A stretch of DNA of 64,000 bases from Flammula alnicola (taxonomy: Eukaryota; Basidiomycota; Agaricomycetes; Agaricales; Strophariaceae). The notes below the pieces were generated by a model. The model did no database searches and was not told the DNA's origin. It worked only from the letters and a program-made list of their open reading frames with translations. The first letter of the stretch is position 1. Each line of letters opens with the position of its first letter. A program made the translations under genes and the position numbers. This document shows, in pieces, positions 1 through 12,984 of the stretch. Location: positions 124,001 to 188,000 of the forward strand of contig JADNRV010000011.1 of NCBI GenBank assembly GCA_015499995.1. The letters are read 5' to 3'.

Positions 1-1792
1 ATTTATTGTTTTTCTGTCAAGGTGAAACCTTTATGTCTCTTTTTTCTAATTTGACCACTCATCAGACCTAGGATACCGAAACTGTTGCCGAGAAGCTAAG
101 AGAAGTCAGCAATGGAAAGATTAAGACGGGCGTCTACAACGCAGAATTCAAGATGCGGAGAAACAGAAACTGCATGTAGACTGGCGAGAGGGCAGGATCA
201 AGGTCGTCTGCGCAACAATAGGTGAGCAAACGAATGAATAATGGCGTGCAAACCTGGGCTCATATCCGGGTCATAGCTTTCGGACTGGGAATCGACAAAG
301 GAGACGTGAGATTTGTGCTCCACCACTCAGTATGTCCTTTCACGAACGTTCCTCGTCTTATGGCCGTTGCTTAGTGGTCAACCTTCAGATTTCAGTTAGT
401 GTCGTCAGCGTGAGGTTTCCGCGTGTCGTGCTGACAGTTTTACTAGAAATCTCTCGAAGGATTGTATCAGGAGTCTGGACGCGCTGGCCGAGATGGCAAA
501 GACTCCGACTGTGTATGTATTACCGGCCTCAAGATGCATCATCCCTGGGTGGTCTAACCTCGTCGGAAAAGGAAGGAAGTCGGAAACGTATGTCCGAGTG
601 CAATAGTGCCAAAGTTAATCATCGTTAATTTGGGCATGTTCAGTTCATGCGGTGCTAGAGTTTGCGGAGGATGTTCGACGTTGTCGCAAGGTTCAATTCG
701 CGGAGTCAGTACGATTCTATTTCTCTTGCCGGAGCTCTAGCATGACGTCGATCCTAATACTGTCTTCTTCCTTTTGCAGGTATTTCTCTCATTCTTCGCA
801 GCTATCGATAGCGTCATGGACAACGGAGGAAACCGGTGCCTTGGATCCTTGCGGACACTGCGACAATTGCACGAGGCCTGCGGAGACTGTCGAGCGGAGA
901 GACGTGACTACGGCCACGTGGCAAATACTGAAGATCGTCAACGCTGTCCGTCAGTCTGGCGGAAAACTGACGTTGGGCATGCTGGTTACCCTAGCTAGAG
1001 GCGGCAACAAAGGATCCTTTGAAGTGAGTCAAGGAAGGAAAAAACAGACATCCACAAGCACCTTAGATCTGAACGCGGTTGCCAGCGGACCTGTTGAAAT
1101 GAGCAAAAGTGTAAGTCGCCTTCGTTTTGTCTAGCTTTGGGTTAATCGACGGCATTATCTAGGACCTAGAGCACTTGGTTGTTTATCTTTTAACGCAGAA
1201 ATATCTGCAAGAGGAGTATCACCAAACCAGTTATACCTGCCTCGTGTACATTGCTCCCGGCCAGCTCGCAGCAAGACTCAACTATCACACTCGTGAATCT
1301 GTTAACTCTTCCAGGCTAAAACTTGAATTCTGTTTCCTCAAGAAAGCCTCCAAGACAAAGTCCAAATCCAAGAAGAAGAGTGACGCTCCAAGCAAGCCGA
1401 TCATACCGAGGAAACGGACGTCGGCAGGCAGCACGAGCAAGAAGGGCAAAGGGCAAGCGGTTCTTGATTCGGATGATGGAGATTTGAGTGTTTCGGACAT
1501 CATTTCATCCGACGATGAAATAGAACAAAATGCTGGATGGCTAATGGACTACGCGAAGGCGGGATCATCACAGACAGTACCCAAGGAGTTTGACTACGAT
1601 GACATGTACGCGTCCGACAGCGTGAAGGACAGCGAAGAGGATGAAGGCGTTCAAGATTGGGAGATATATACCCCACGAGATGAGCCGCGGCGTAAACATC
1701 GTCGTAAAGGCGAGGAAAAGGCTACAAACGGCTTGAGGATAAATATTATCAAGGAAGGCGATAACGACGTTATGGTATTGTCGTCGGATTAG
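1..1792 (+). CDS. RecQ-family DNA helicase, 3' part (5' end outside window, frame broken twice)
   Basis: An ATP-dependent 3'-5' DNA helicase acting in recombination and replication repair in the nucleus. The first exon begins at 72 and reads TVAEKLREVSNGKIKTGVYN. The exon from 277 carries helicase motif VI (AFGLGIDKGDVRFVLHH), followed by SLEGLYQESGRAGRDGKDSD. After an intron near 706-779 comes the RecQ zinc-binding region (CRKVQFA ... GALDPCGHCDNC), then a winged-helix (RQC-like) stretch. The tail from about 1340 is Lys-rich, then acidic and Ser-rich, ending at TAG 1790-1792. No HRDC domain is seen. Two frame breaks (near 149 and 514) are each cured by one added base. The gene converges on the minus-strand gene ending at 2003. 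Family assignment is secure; whether the gene is intact is not. Confidence 0.85.
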
Positions 1793-2002
1793 ATAGGGAC
1801 GCTCGAGATACGCTACACTATATAATACATCAATGGCAAAGCGGAGGGATCCTCCTGTATAAAGATACAAAAAACGGCAGACAGCAAGTGATACTGACTT
1901 GACTAAATAAGACCCTGAGCGAACGCAAATAACGATAGAGTGAAAAAAGGAGACTCGTAGCTCATTGGAATATAATTGTTTGGGTTGTCTGTAGGAGACG
2001 AA

Positions 2003-5000
2003 TTAGTTTCTCGTTTGCTTGAGGGCAGATCGAAGGGGTGGTTTGGGAATGAGGCGATGACTTAAGTCGATTCGGACGCATTCCTCATTCATCCACCCTT
2101 CTCCGTGCTCCGGGTAATCGTCCAGGTCCGGAGGGTATTCCTGGCCCGGAGGTGCAGCTTTGTAAGCTCCGTCGTTCGTCCATAGCTGATCCCTGTGGAA
2201 AGAAAAAAAGAGTCAGCAATACAATACGAAACCTGAAACGTTGCAAATTACCCTCGGCGGTTGAACCAGCCTTTCCGCCGCTGGCTAGGGGGTATGGGGG
2301 AAGGACAGATCAGGTTCTCGTTCCAGCGAACAGACCTAAGCAAAGGTGCAGAGCTCCGTCCAGACAGTGATAGTCTGAGCGGAGGATTTTGATCGCCATC
2401 AGAGTTTCGCCTCTGAGGCTCAGGAGTAGGGGTCATGCCGATAGGCGTCATTGGTTGCCCGTTTCCGGCAGGTTTTATGAGGTTCGAAGGTGGCTGTTTC
2501 TCATATGGCATAGTACTGCGAGGTAGAATGGCGCTGGAGTCATATGGCTTATCTCCATCGGACTGTCGGCGCATGGGTTCTGGGTGTGGCTGCGAGTATG
2601 CAGGTTCGGCATAAGACATGTGCGACCGAGCTTCTTGGACAGCCGCGCGCGAATGAGGGTTCTGAATAGTCGAAGACGACCTGTCAATCGCTCTGGACGA
2701 CGTCGACACTAGCGTCGGCGCAACCTGGCGCTGCGACGCGTGGCTCTCGTATTGAGAGGTGGATGCGGTGGTTTGCGAGTAATAAACACCCTGGGAAGTG
2801 GCAGGGCGCGAATCGATTCGACGATCAAATTCGGCGGGTGTAGTGGAGCGTAAAGGATCTGCAACTCTAGGTGGCGACCTTTCGTTACTTCGAGGATTCC
2901 TGTCGTAATCAGAGACGTGTCTCGACTCGGGCATTCCTGAAATATATGCTTGAGGTTGCAAAGAGGGCACTTGATGCCCTCCAACTTGCACGGACAGGGT
3001 TGGTCGCATAGAATTAGAGAAAGAAATCGAGCGAGCTCGTGTTCTCTCTTGAGACCTCTCATTTTCAGCGGGCACAGGGAATGGCCCGCCTTGCGTACGA
3101 AGCTGAGTTGGAGTCAGCTCAAGCTCCGTAGGGCTCGCTCGCATCTGCGTCGGAGAAGCACTCAATGGACCTGGCGTGAAATTTTCTCCAGGGTCTTTGG
3201 TTGGCCTCGGGGCCTCCGCTAGGTATGAATCACGTCGAGAAGGGCGAGAAGGGCGAGTGTCGTCTAATTCTCTTTCTCTGGGACTTGGGGTACGAGCATC
3301 TCTTCTGAAATCTGCTCCAGTAGTTGCTCGGTTAGAGGTGTCGCGCGGCGAGGTTTGAGCCGAGGGGCCTCGTGGAGGAGAATTTGGTATGTCGCGACGA
3401 TCGGAGTAGGCAACGTCCCTGGAAGTCAAGCTTGTCGTCGAGACGCGTTGTAATCCCTAGCTTCAGAAAGAGATCGTAAGCTATTCAGATCAGGCCGTGG
3501 TCCTACGATTGAGGATCTGCGGTTACGAGATCCTTCCACCGGAGCCACAGAAAGAGGCCTGTCCTGACGGTGATCATTGGATTGCTGGTATTTAGCTGAG
3601 CAGATGTCGCGTACGTGGCATGGGCTGAACGTGAAGAGGGTGTGAAGTTTCCATCGAATGGCTGGGGACGCTCTTGGGAGAAGTCCGATAGGACAGAGAG
3701 CGTGTATGCTCGGAATCGAAGGTAGCATCACGGCTCCAGGAATCGCCAGGGATTGAGGTATGCGGATAGGCCGGTTTGGTCCCTGCTTGCGGGATTTGGG
3801 ATTCCGGGGGTAGTTGAGATGGGATACGCTCAACACGCGGAGGACTGCCATCCATCGGGGCAGGGAATAATGCAGGGATGGTTGAATTGTTATGCTGAAA
3901 CACAGATTGGGTGTGGTCGGATTCCTGTGGCCTTATCGGAAAGTGCAGATTGGGGTGCAGAGGTTGCGAGGAAGCTACGCGTGTGAAGGAATCTCGAGCA
4001 GGGTTTGCCAGGTTTTGGGGTGTCGTTGGCATGCGGCGCCTCTCGACATCATTCGAGGACCCTGAGCTCGAGGTGTAGAATGAAGCAGTGGGCGTTGAAT
4101 TGTATCCCGCGTTGAGTTTTGCGATTCGATCGCGTTCTTCAACTTCTAACTCCGAGATCGTGCTTGCTGCGTATTCAGGAAGGTGATTGATGTAGACGCC
4201 AGCCAGTGGCTGTTGCATCAATGTCTCGACTTTAGTCGTCGAAGACATCGGAACGCGCATCGGAGTAGCGGAACGGCTCTGCAGGTTGGCCAACCTCGAA
4301 CGACGGTCTTCGAGGGATTCCGTTTGAGCTTCGTGCATGTGGTGACCGCTAGAGGCGGTTCTGCCCATCACTGGAGCTTGAGGTGCAGCTATTCCGTGAG
4401 CAGCGTAACCTGAGCGTGGGGCAGGGGTCGATGGCCTCATAAGTCGAAGGTCGTCCACGGATCGTTCACCTGCGGTCGTGCTGGGCAACGTGATGGTACT
4501 GTCTGTGGACATTGCAGGAGAAAATGTTGCGGTCGACGCAGAATCCAATTCCGAGTTCGAGAAGATATCGGATTTGGAGCATGAAGATTGCTCATAAATA
4601 AAGGTGTCGTTAGTGGCACTGGGATAAATAGCGTAATTTGTCGTGGCTCGTGGTCGTGGGTCGTAAGGCGGATAAGCATTGCTAGGAGAAGAATCGGTGG
4701 GTTTATGGTGTTTTGTCCGGATTAACAATATCCGGCCTAAATTTACTCACCTCGCTGGGTACCAATTCGAATTCTGTTGCTCTCGTTGTAGGGCTGGGCG
4801 ATATACTGGGTCCACTTTCGCGTTTATTGGGTATGGAAAGGGCGCATTGGCCTGCGTCTTGAATACTCGAACAGAAAATCGGTTGGACGGCTAGAGATGT
4901 CGAGATAAATAGAATTAGCATCGAGGAAACGGAAGTAAGTATTGGAAGACATACCTTCGAAGGTCCATTTTGCGCCAACTTCAAGCTAGAGGAAGCGTTC

Positions 5001-5020
5001 GGGAGAAAAGAAGAGAACAT
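2003..5020 (-). CDS. long intrinsically disordered basidiomycete protein, function unknown
   Basis: I do not recognise a function. The exons read from an ATG at 5020 (MFSFLPNASSS) through introns near 4900-4950 and 4690-4750, a long exon 4690-2248, an intron 2247-2175 and a last exon ending with TAA at 2003. Most of the protein is low complexity, rich in Ser, Pro, Arg and Gln, with no folded domain visible. The last 60 residues are more conserved-looking (NRRGDQLWTNDGAYKAAPPG, then LSHRLIPKPPLRSALKQ). Three frame changes (near 3685, 3570 and 3431) each need one extra base. Sequence upstream of 5020 (to about 5400) has minus-strand coding-like stretches with a hydrophobic segment, so the true start may lie further upstream. 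Confidence 0.6.
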
Positions 5021-6023
5021 ACTGGGCAAAAGTAGCACTCAGCATCAAGTACGACATGAGCAAGGGTCTGGGAAATTTATGTAGGAGGAAAACCCGACCA
5101 TCACGCTTTTCACACGAGTAAAGCTGGAGGTAATACATGCGGCCTCGATCAGTATTTCTAAGCCCGTCCCGGTCCAAGGGTCAATGACGAGACAGAAGCT
5201 CGCAAATGGCAAAATCTTCTGACAGTTGTACCAGCCTGTTGATGAGTATTGTCGTCAGTAACAACAGTAGGATGCACGAAAGGCTGCAACTCACATGTAC
5301 ATGTGGAGATGTCCAATTTAGGATGACCCCTTCAGCCACGACTGTTTCTAGCCACATGTTTTTCATAAAACTGAGCGCAAGCCCCAATGAAACCTGCGCC
5401 TCTGGTTATGAATTTCACGTCGTGAGAAGTGAGGCTGCCTTATTCCTGATCGATTTAAAACGGTGCTATCTTCGTGAACCCAGTGGAGAGCTTCATGAAA
5501 TGTTGGCAGGTACAAAAGGGTCTGTTTTTGTGATCCCGCCCTGGGAGTGATTACGAGCCAAGTGGTCATATGTTAAATGAGTGGGAGACAAGTAAGAGTC
5601 CTTTGTGCGTGCCAGTAAGATCGAGGTCAGATTCTGTAGTCAGTGCAATATGCATGCTGCCACTGGTGCCTCATTGCGCCTGGCACCTGACCATTCCATG
5701 TTCGAGACGATGTCGAGAGAACCAAGACATGGCCATTAACCGGTCATCGATTCATTTTGTATCCAGAGTGTGATATCTTGTGCAAATTTCTTGGAAAGAT
5801 TGACCAAGAGATTGACGTATAAAGCCCAAAGCCGAGGTGATTCAGGATTGGATGTTTTTACAATTCGTGAGAAATAGCTAAAGCATTGGTAAGCAAGTAT
5901 TACATAAAATATGGACCTCGCAATAATTGGCAACGAAAACGAAACAACTGCCATCCTGAACACTATACCAGCTAGGCTGAAGGAGGGGTCTGTCGAATCG
6001 GGTGGATTTCATGCTCTTGAATT
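5021..6023. other. intergenic or possible upstream exons
   Basis: From 5021 to about 5400 the minus strand has short coding-like stretches, including a Leu-rich hydrophobic run near 5250-5290 and a segment reading DPWTGTGLEILIEAACITSS near 5100-5180. These could be upstream exons of the disordered-protein gene, but I cannot fix the splice sites. From 5400 to 6023 I see no gene; this is the upstream region of CFT1. Confidence 0.3.
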
Positions 6024-9000
6024 ATGCACGCTCTACGCCAGGAAATTCTTCCAGCTAGTGGTGTTGAATTTGCTACCAGCCTCAAACTAACACCCTCAAC
6101 ACGAATATCGACACCCTCAAATGTTTCAACGCGCCACGAATTTGTTTCTCGCGTCCTATGCAATGTCGTCGTTGCACGCTCAAGTCTGTTGCGCATCTTT
6201 GAAGTACGGGAAGAACCTACACCAATTCAACCCCAGGTGGACGATGAGCGGGAACGGCGGTCAAACGTGAGGCGGGGAACAGAAGCTGTTGAAGGAGAGG
6301 TCGAGATGGATGAGCAAGGAGATGGATACATCAACATAGCCAAGGTGATTTACACATTCATGTACCTCCTCACAAATTTTCAACCAGTTTCCAATCAATG
6401 CGAGACGCTTCATTGGATTTGAGCATCGCTGATTGTATCTTTGTCCTTAGTCTGTACCTCAAATAGGGCCGGTGCATGTTTCAACCGTCACCCGTTTCTA
6501 TCTGATAAAGGAACACCGTCTGCATGGTGTCGTGACTGGTATGGAGGGCGTCAGAATTGTCTCTACACTGGAAGACCACCTTGATAGGCTCCTGATATCT
6601 TTCAAAGACGCGAAGGTTGGTTTTATCCTTCTAATCTATTGGGGAAAAATGTCATTAATGAATCGCTTCTTAAGATCGCCCTATTGGAATGGTCGGAAGC
6701 AATCCATGACCTTGTTACAGTCTCAATACATACTTATGAGCGCGCACCTCAACTTGTATGTTTTTCTTCACCTCGCTATTACGCTGCCTAACAAGTCACA
6801 AGCTTGCCCTTGACTCGCCATTATTTCGAGCGGAATTAAGAGTTGATCCTCTCTCTCGCTGTGCCGCCTTGTCTCTCCCGAAACACGCTCTTGCCATTTT
6901 GCCATTTTACCAATCTCAAGCAGAGTTAGACGTCATGGACCAGGATCACATGCAATCCAAGTAAGCATTCGTTTGCCGTTGCTACAGCTGCATATTAACT
7001 AGGTTTAGGGATATGCCATATTCACCAAGCTTTATCCTCGATCTTCCTGCCCAAGTGGACCCAAATCTTCGTAATGTCATCGACTTCGTTTTCTTGCCTG
7101 GTTTCAATAACCCAACCCTCGCTGTTCTTTTTCAAACCCAACAAACTTGGACCGGGTGAGTTGGAGCATTTATTTTTGAATCCGAAAGGCTAATAAATCA
7201 CAGGCGTTTGAAGGAATTCAAAGATACTGTCAAACTTATCATATTTACCCTCGACATTGCCACTCAGAACTACCCCATCATCACTTTTGTGGAAGGCTTG
7301 CCTTATGAATGCCTCACGCTTCTCCCGTGTTCTACGTCTCTCGGAGGAGTTGTCGTCATCACAAGCGATGCTCTGATCTATGTCGACCAATCTTCCCGAC
7401 GAGTGGCTCTTCCCCTCAATGGCTGGACTTCGCGAATCAGCGATCTCCCCCTCTTGTCATTATCGGCAGCGGAACAATCCCGCAAACTCTTCCTGGAGGG
7501 TTCTCGATCGGTTTTCATTGACGATAGAACCTTCTTCCTGATATTGAAGGATGGCACCGTATATCCAGTTGAAATCGTTGTAGATGGAAAGACGGTCTCC
7601 AAGCTAACGATTTCGCCTCCGCTCGCACAAACCTCCGTACCAAGTATTGCCAAAAATCTCGGTGACGACCATATCTTCGTCGGAAGCTCTGTCGGCCCAT
7701 CCGTACTCCTCAAGGCCGCCCATGTTCAAGAAGAGATCGAGAAGGACGACATAGATATGGCTCCAAGTGCAGTCGTTAAGGATGATGATCAGATGGATTA
7801 TGACGACGAGGATGAAGGTTAGTAACTTCTTTCAATAGCAATTCAGTGTAGTTGAGCTCAGCTTTTGTAGATATATACGGCAGTTCAAAGATCGCGAACA
7901 CATCAGGGAAGAACGGTCAGACGAACGGCCAGGTAACTGTTAAGAAGACTAGGACCGTCATTCATCTATCATTACGAGATTCTTTGCCCGCTCATGGACC
8001 TATTGCTAGCATGGCATTTTCTCTTGCAAAGAACGGAGTACGTTACCTATGCGACCTATCCTACTCAATGCTTCATCCTGACCCTTTTTCTTTTGCCTAG
8101 GATCGTCCTGTGCCGGAACTTGTTGCAGCGACAGGGTCCGGCCCTACAGGAGGTTTCACGCTCTTCCAGGTTCGCCAATTTTGATTTTTGCGTCAATTAG
8201 CGGCCACTAATAGAAAAATGTTTAGCGCGACCTTCCTGTTATCGCCAAACGTAAGCTGCATATCATAGGCGGCGCCCGCGGACTTTGGTCGTTACCTATT
8301 CGACAACCTATCAGAGCGAGTGGAATCTCTTACGAGAAACCTATGAATCCATATCAGACAGAGACAGATACTCTAATTCTGAGTACTGATATAAATCCAT
8401 CGCCAGGTCTTTCGCGAGTATGTCGTCTTCGGTCTTCTATATTTTCGCCTCTTACTGATCTTTTAGATTGCTACAAGCTCCAATAAGAGTGATATATCTA
8501 TCACAACTCGTATACCTGGAACCACCATTGGAGCAGGTCCTTTCTTCCAACGCACTGCAATTCTCCATGTCATGACGAACGCCATTCGCGTTCTTGAGCC
8601 TGGTACGTTCGTTGGCCTGATCGTGTTGTAGTGTGCTCAAAACCTTTCTGCAGATGGAACAGAGAGACACATAATCAAGGACATGGATGGCAACATGCCC
8701 CGCCCGAAGATTCGCGCATGCAGTATCTCAGATCCTTTCGTCTTGATTATCCGCGAGGATGAGTCTATTGGATTGTTCGTTGAAGCCGAACGTGGAAGGA
8801 TCCGGCGGAAAGATATGTCTCCGATGGGCGACAAGGTGCGTCTTTGTCTCCAGAGCTAGCATATATGATACTGACTCTCATTAAACCTGTAAGACTTCGC
8901 GGTACCTGACAGGGTGCTTTTACGCGGACACAACTGGACTTTTCAAAGCCCAGTTTGAAGGCACTGTTTCACCTGGCGGTGTGACTTCAACCCTTCAAAC

Positions 9001-11601
9001 TGCTGTAGGTGCTGGAAATAAAAGCCAGTGGTTGCTTCTGATGCGTCCTCAAGGCATCTTGGAGGTATGGGTATATTCTTCGTCCTTTGAAACCCCTGCT
9101 CACACTTGACAGATTTGGACTTTGCCCAAACTAACTCTAGCTTTCTCGACGGACGGTCTCTCCACCCTCCAGAACGTCCTGGTTGACTCCCACAGTACAC
9201 CTGCGGTATCGCTTCCTCAAGACCCTCCACGTAAGCCGCAGGACCTCGACGTTGAGCAACTTCTTCTCGCCCCCATTGGCGAGAGCTCACCTCGGCCTCA
9301 TCTTTGTGTACGAATCTCTTACATTGAAACAACACGTTTCTGATTCAGTCCCTTTCAGGTCTTCTTACGTTCTGGTCAACTGACCGTATACGAGGTGGTG
9401 CCAGCAGGCCAATCCACAGACAACCTTGAGAAATTGAGGCCGTCTCATCTCAAAGTGATCTTTGTGAAAAATGCCTCAATGGCGTTTGAGATCCAGCGTC
9501 AGGAAGAGGGTGAAAAGAGTATCATTGCCGAGCAAAAGCGGATATCACGTAATTTCGTCCCTTTTGTGACGAGCCCTACACCTGGAACAACATTTTCTGG
9601 GGTTTTCTTCACCGGCGATCGACCGAATTGGATCATATCTGGAAACAAAAGCGGCGTCCAAATCTACCCTTCAGGCCATAGTGTTGTGCACGCCTTTACT
9701 GCCTGTTCGTTATGGGAATCGAAGGGTGATTTCCTGCTCTATACCGAGGAGGTGCGTACCTTCAACTCGCAGGCCACCATGACCATGTACCCTGACATAT
9801 TATTGCCACAGGGGCCGAATTTGCTCGAGTGGGTGCCGAACTTCCAACTCGACGGACCTCTGCCATCTCGTTCAATAACAAGAGGGCGTTCATACTCCAA
9901 TGTTCTGTTTGACCCCTCCACATCCCTCATCGTTGCAGCGTCCTCTTTGCAGGCAAAATTCACGTCTTACGATGAGGATGGAAATAGAATATGGGAGCCT
10001 GATGGTCTGTGACCCCCCACTGTCTGAAACGCAGTCGACCAAGCTGACTTACCCGCCTCTTTGTAGCCCCAAACATAGCGGATCCTGTCTGTGACTGTTC
10101 GACCCTTGAACTCCTATCACCTGACTTGTGGATCACGTTGGACGGGTAAGATGAATGCTCGTTAGGTGTTTCGACTGCGTTTGCTGATGCATTTCACAGT
10201 TTTGAATTTGCTACAAATGAGTATATCAACGACATGGCGTGTGTCACTCTTGAAACGTCGAGCACCGAAAGTGGCAGCAAGGATTTCATTGTTGTCGGCA
10301 CCACCATCGATCGTGGGGAAGACCTGGCAGCTAAGGGCGCGGTAGGTTCCCATTACGTTTTGCGGGCAAACACGATCTTGATCACATTTCACTTTAGACT
10401 TACATCTTCGAGATTGTTGAGGTCGTCGCAGATCCGGCGGTGTTGCCTAAACGATGGTACAAGCTCCGTCTTCGCTGTCGGGACGACGCGAAAGGTCCGG
10501 TCACTGCTGTGTGCGGCTTTTCCGGCTATCTTGTTTCTTCCATGGGTCAAAAAGTAAGAGCGAAAGTGTTTCATTCATATATGTGACTTACGCTAATCAA
10601 CCATGCTGATTCTAATCACACTCAGGTGTTTGTTAGAGCCTTTGACTCGGACGAACGCCTCGTGGGTGTCGCATTCCTGGACGTGGGCGTCTACGTGACG
10701 TCCCTTCGCACCCTGAAGAACTTGCTTCTAATCGGCGATGCTGTGAAGAGCGTGATGTTTGTCGCCTTTCAGGTCGGTTTCATGCCTAATCTGAGGCAAC
10801 GTGTACCGGGGTTGAAATTTTCTGTCCTTCAAACAGGAGGACCCATATAAGCTCGTCTTGCTTGCCAAAGATACAAAGCACGTCTGTGTTACTAGCGCCG
10901 ACTTCTTCTTCAGCAATGGAGAACTCTCAATTGTCACTGGTGACGAGGAAGGCATTTTACGAGTCTATGAATATAACCCTCAAGGTAAGTTTAAAACGTC
11001 GGATCAAAGGCGAAATGACGATTGACGCGAGGAATTGTGTCAGATCTTGATTCTAATGATGGCCGATACCTGCTTCTCCGCACGGAATTCCATGGGCAAA
11101 GCGAATATCGAACATCAAATACCATTGCTCGTCGAACAAAAGAAGATTCAGATATCCTCAATCAAATTATTGATGGGTAAGTCCTTTCCAGCCTCTGCAC
11201 CGACTGCTTTAACCCAAATAATAAGGCTCGCCTGATGGATCTTTAACATCTCTCACGACTGTCGAAGAACATGCCTATAAACGCCTGCAGCTTCTCCAAG
11301 GCCAGCTTACGCGAAACATTCAACATACTGCTGGTCTCAATCCCAAAGCATTCCGGTACGTAGCGAATTCAAAAAACCCAGTGATAATGTGCACTGTTCG
11401 CTGAATATAAATATCCCTGTTCCCAGCATTGTCCGAAACGACTTTGTATCCAAGCCCTTGTCAAAAGGCATACTAGATGGCAACCTTCTCGCACACTACG
11501 AAGCCCTCCCTATAACCCGTCAAAACGAGATGACTCGGCAAATCGGAACTGAGAGATTAACCGTATTGCGTGATTGGATTGCTTTGACTGGTCCGTGGTA
11601 G
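6024..11601 (+). CDS. CFT1: Cleavage and polyadenylation specificity factor subunit A (CFT1/CPSF160)
   Basis: The largest scaffold of the pre-mRNA 3'-end cleavage and polyadenylation complex, in the nucleus. It starts at ATG 6024 (MHALRQEILPASGVEFATSL) and ends at TAG 11601 after LTVLRDWIALTGPW. About 20 introns of 45-70 bp are needed and all keep frame. The N-terminal part carries CNVVVARSSLLRIFEVREE and the beta-propeller regions (DLPAQVDPNLRNVIDFVFLP, GSSVGPSVLLKAA), with an acidic linker near 7790. The C-terminal CPSF_A region includes GELSIVTGDEEGILRVYEYN and DGRYLLLRTEFHG. Length, roughly 1400 codons, fits the family. No frameshift is found in any exon, which makes it the clean reference gene in this window. 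The upstream neighbour on the minus strand is divergent and the GST gene follows on the same strand. Confidence 0.96.
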
Positions 11602-12023
11602 ACCTTTCGACATTGTTATTATCTTGTTCCAGTTCCTGCAGTATGCAACTCCATAACCAGACCTTTATATGACCTTCGTCCCTCGTTTATATGCATTTGT
11701 CATATGCGTAAATGGTTAGTAAGCCATCTCAACGTGATTTGTCAGTGCACATAATCATAATCACGACATCGAGATACCATGTCGCGACCGACAGACTTTC
11801 GCTATGTATAACAAATCGGAATGGTTCCAGTTCCCCACACCCCGCCATAGTTGTGTTATGAGGAGACGCATTCGGCCGGCCAGGCACACTTCTGCATGAC
11901 AAAGTCTAAATATTAGAACATAAAAGGCTCTGTCTTTCACATCCACTCATCTTTGACTGACACCCCACTCATCCAAATATTAATCTCGTCGCTTATCGAC
12001 ATCTAACCCGCCTCAGAATCGCC

Positions 12024-12984
12024 ATGCCCGAACAGATAACTCTATACACCGCAAAGGTACGTATGAAAGGCAAACACTCAGAGATCCCCTTCTAATTGGA
12101 TGTTCCTGCTATACGCAGATCTGCCCTGGGCTCATCGAGTGCGTGGAATCTCTGAATCCGAGTCCGTTGCAAGACTGAACAGTAACCGGTTTTCATCACC
12201 ATTTTCAGGCTGAGATTACGCTCGAGGAATCCAAACTCCCTTACAAGCGTTACGAGATAGACTTGAAGAAAAACCAGAGTGGTATGCGCCTAAAATCAAT
12301 CCCGCGAGCAAGGTACGCTTGTGAATCAAAGCTATTCGTACATAGCAAATTTTGCTTATCGCGATTATCTCTCTCCAGGTCCCAGCATTGCATACGGCGG
12401 CCCGGACGTCCCGCCCGATAGTCCGTCTCCAGAATCTCAGAAGATTGCGGAATCCGGTGTGCTCATCGAGCTCTTCGCCGATCTCAGCAACGAAGATCTG
12501 CTCCCTAAGGATCCAATTGCTCGTGCCAAAGCGCGCTTCTTTATCGAGACTGTGACGCCACAATTCGCGGTGCTTGGCGTGGCTCGCTCGCTCGTGGGGA
12601 GGATCCAGAAGGCATTCTCAAAGTTGTCGAGACCATTCAGAACCTCCTCCCTCCAGAGGGGTACGCTGTTGGGCAATGGAGCATTGCGGACGCGGCCGTG
12701 ACGCCGTTTTTCGCGCGTGCAGAAGTATCTCTCACGAATGACATTGGCCTCTATGAAGAAGGCAAAGGGAAAGCAACTTGGGCCAAGCTGGAAAGCGATC
12801 CAAAGTATGCCCGATTCAGAAATACTTCTCTGATCTCAAGAACCGGGATAGTTTCAAGAAGACGTTTCACCCGGTAAGGCATATTTCTATCATCTGAAAA
12901 ATAACTTACGAATCCTATTAGAATGTGATCGTCGACACATTTTCGAAATTGTACGTTAGACCTACGGTTCAGGCGGCGGCCTAG
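12024..12984 (+). CDS. Glutathione S-transferase, omega-like (four frame breaks)
   Basis: A cytosolic GST or thioltransferase that conjugates or reduces with glutathione. The first exon is MPEQITLYTAK. The second carries the ICP-WAHR active-site motif with a catalytic-type Cys, then the thioredoxin-fold half (ITLEESKLPYKRYEIDLK, VPALHTAARTS frame beside SIAYGGPDVPPD). The all-helical half follows (LFADLSNEDLLPKDPIARAK, then QNLLPPEGYAVGQWSIADAA), ending NVIVDTFSKLYV and TAG 12982-12984. The frame slips near 12126, 12275, 12570 and 12819. In each case one added base restores the family consensus, the second inside a CC that should be CCC. Start chosen because the N-terminus matches the family exactly. 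Either four base-call losses or a dead gene. Confidence 0.85.

Noticed and set aside
1285..1870. Minus-strand frames opposite the RecQ tail
   Set aside because: Shadows of the low-complexity Lys/Ser/Asp-rich tail; no motif and no splice support.
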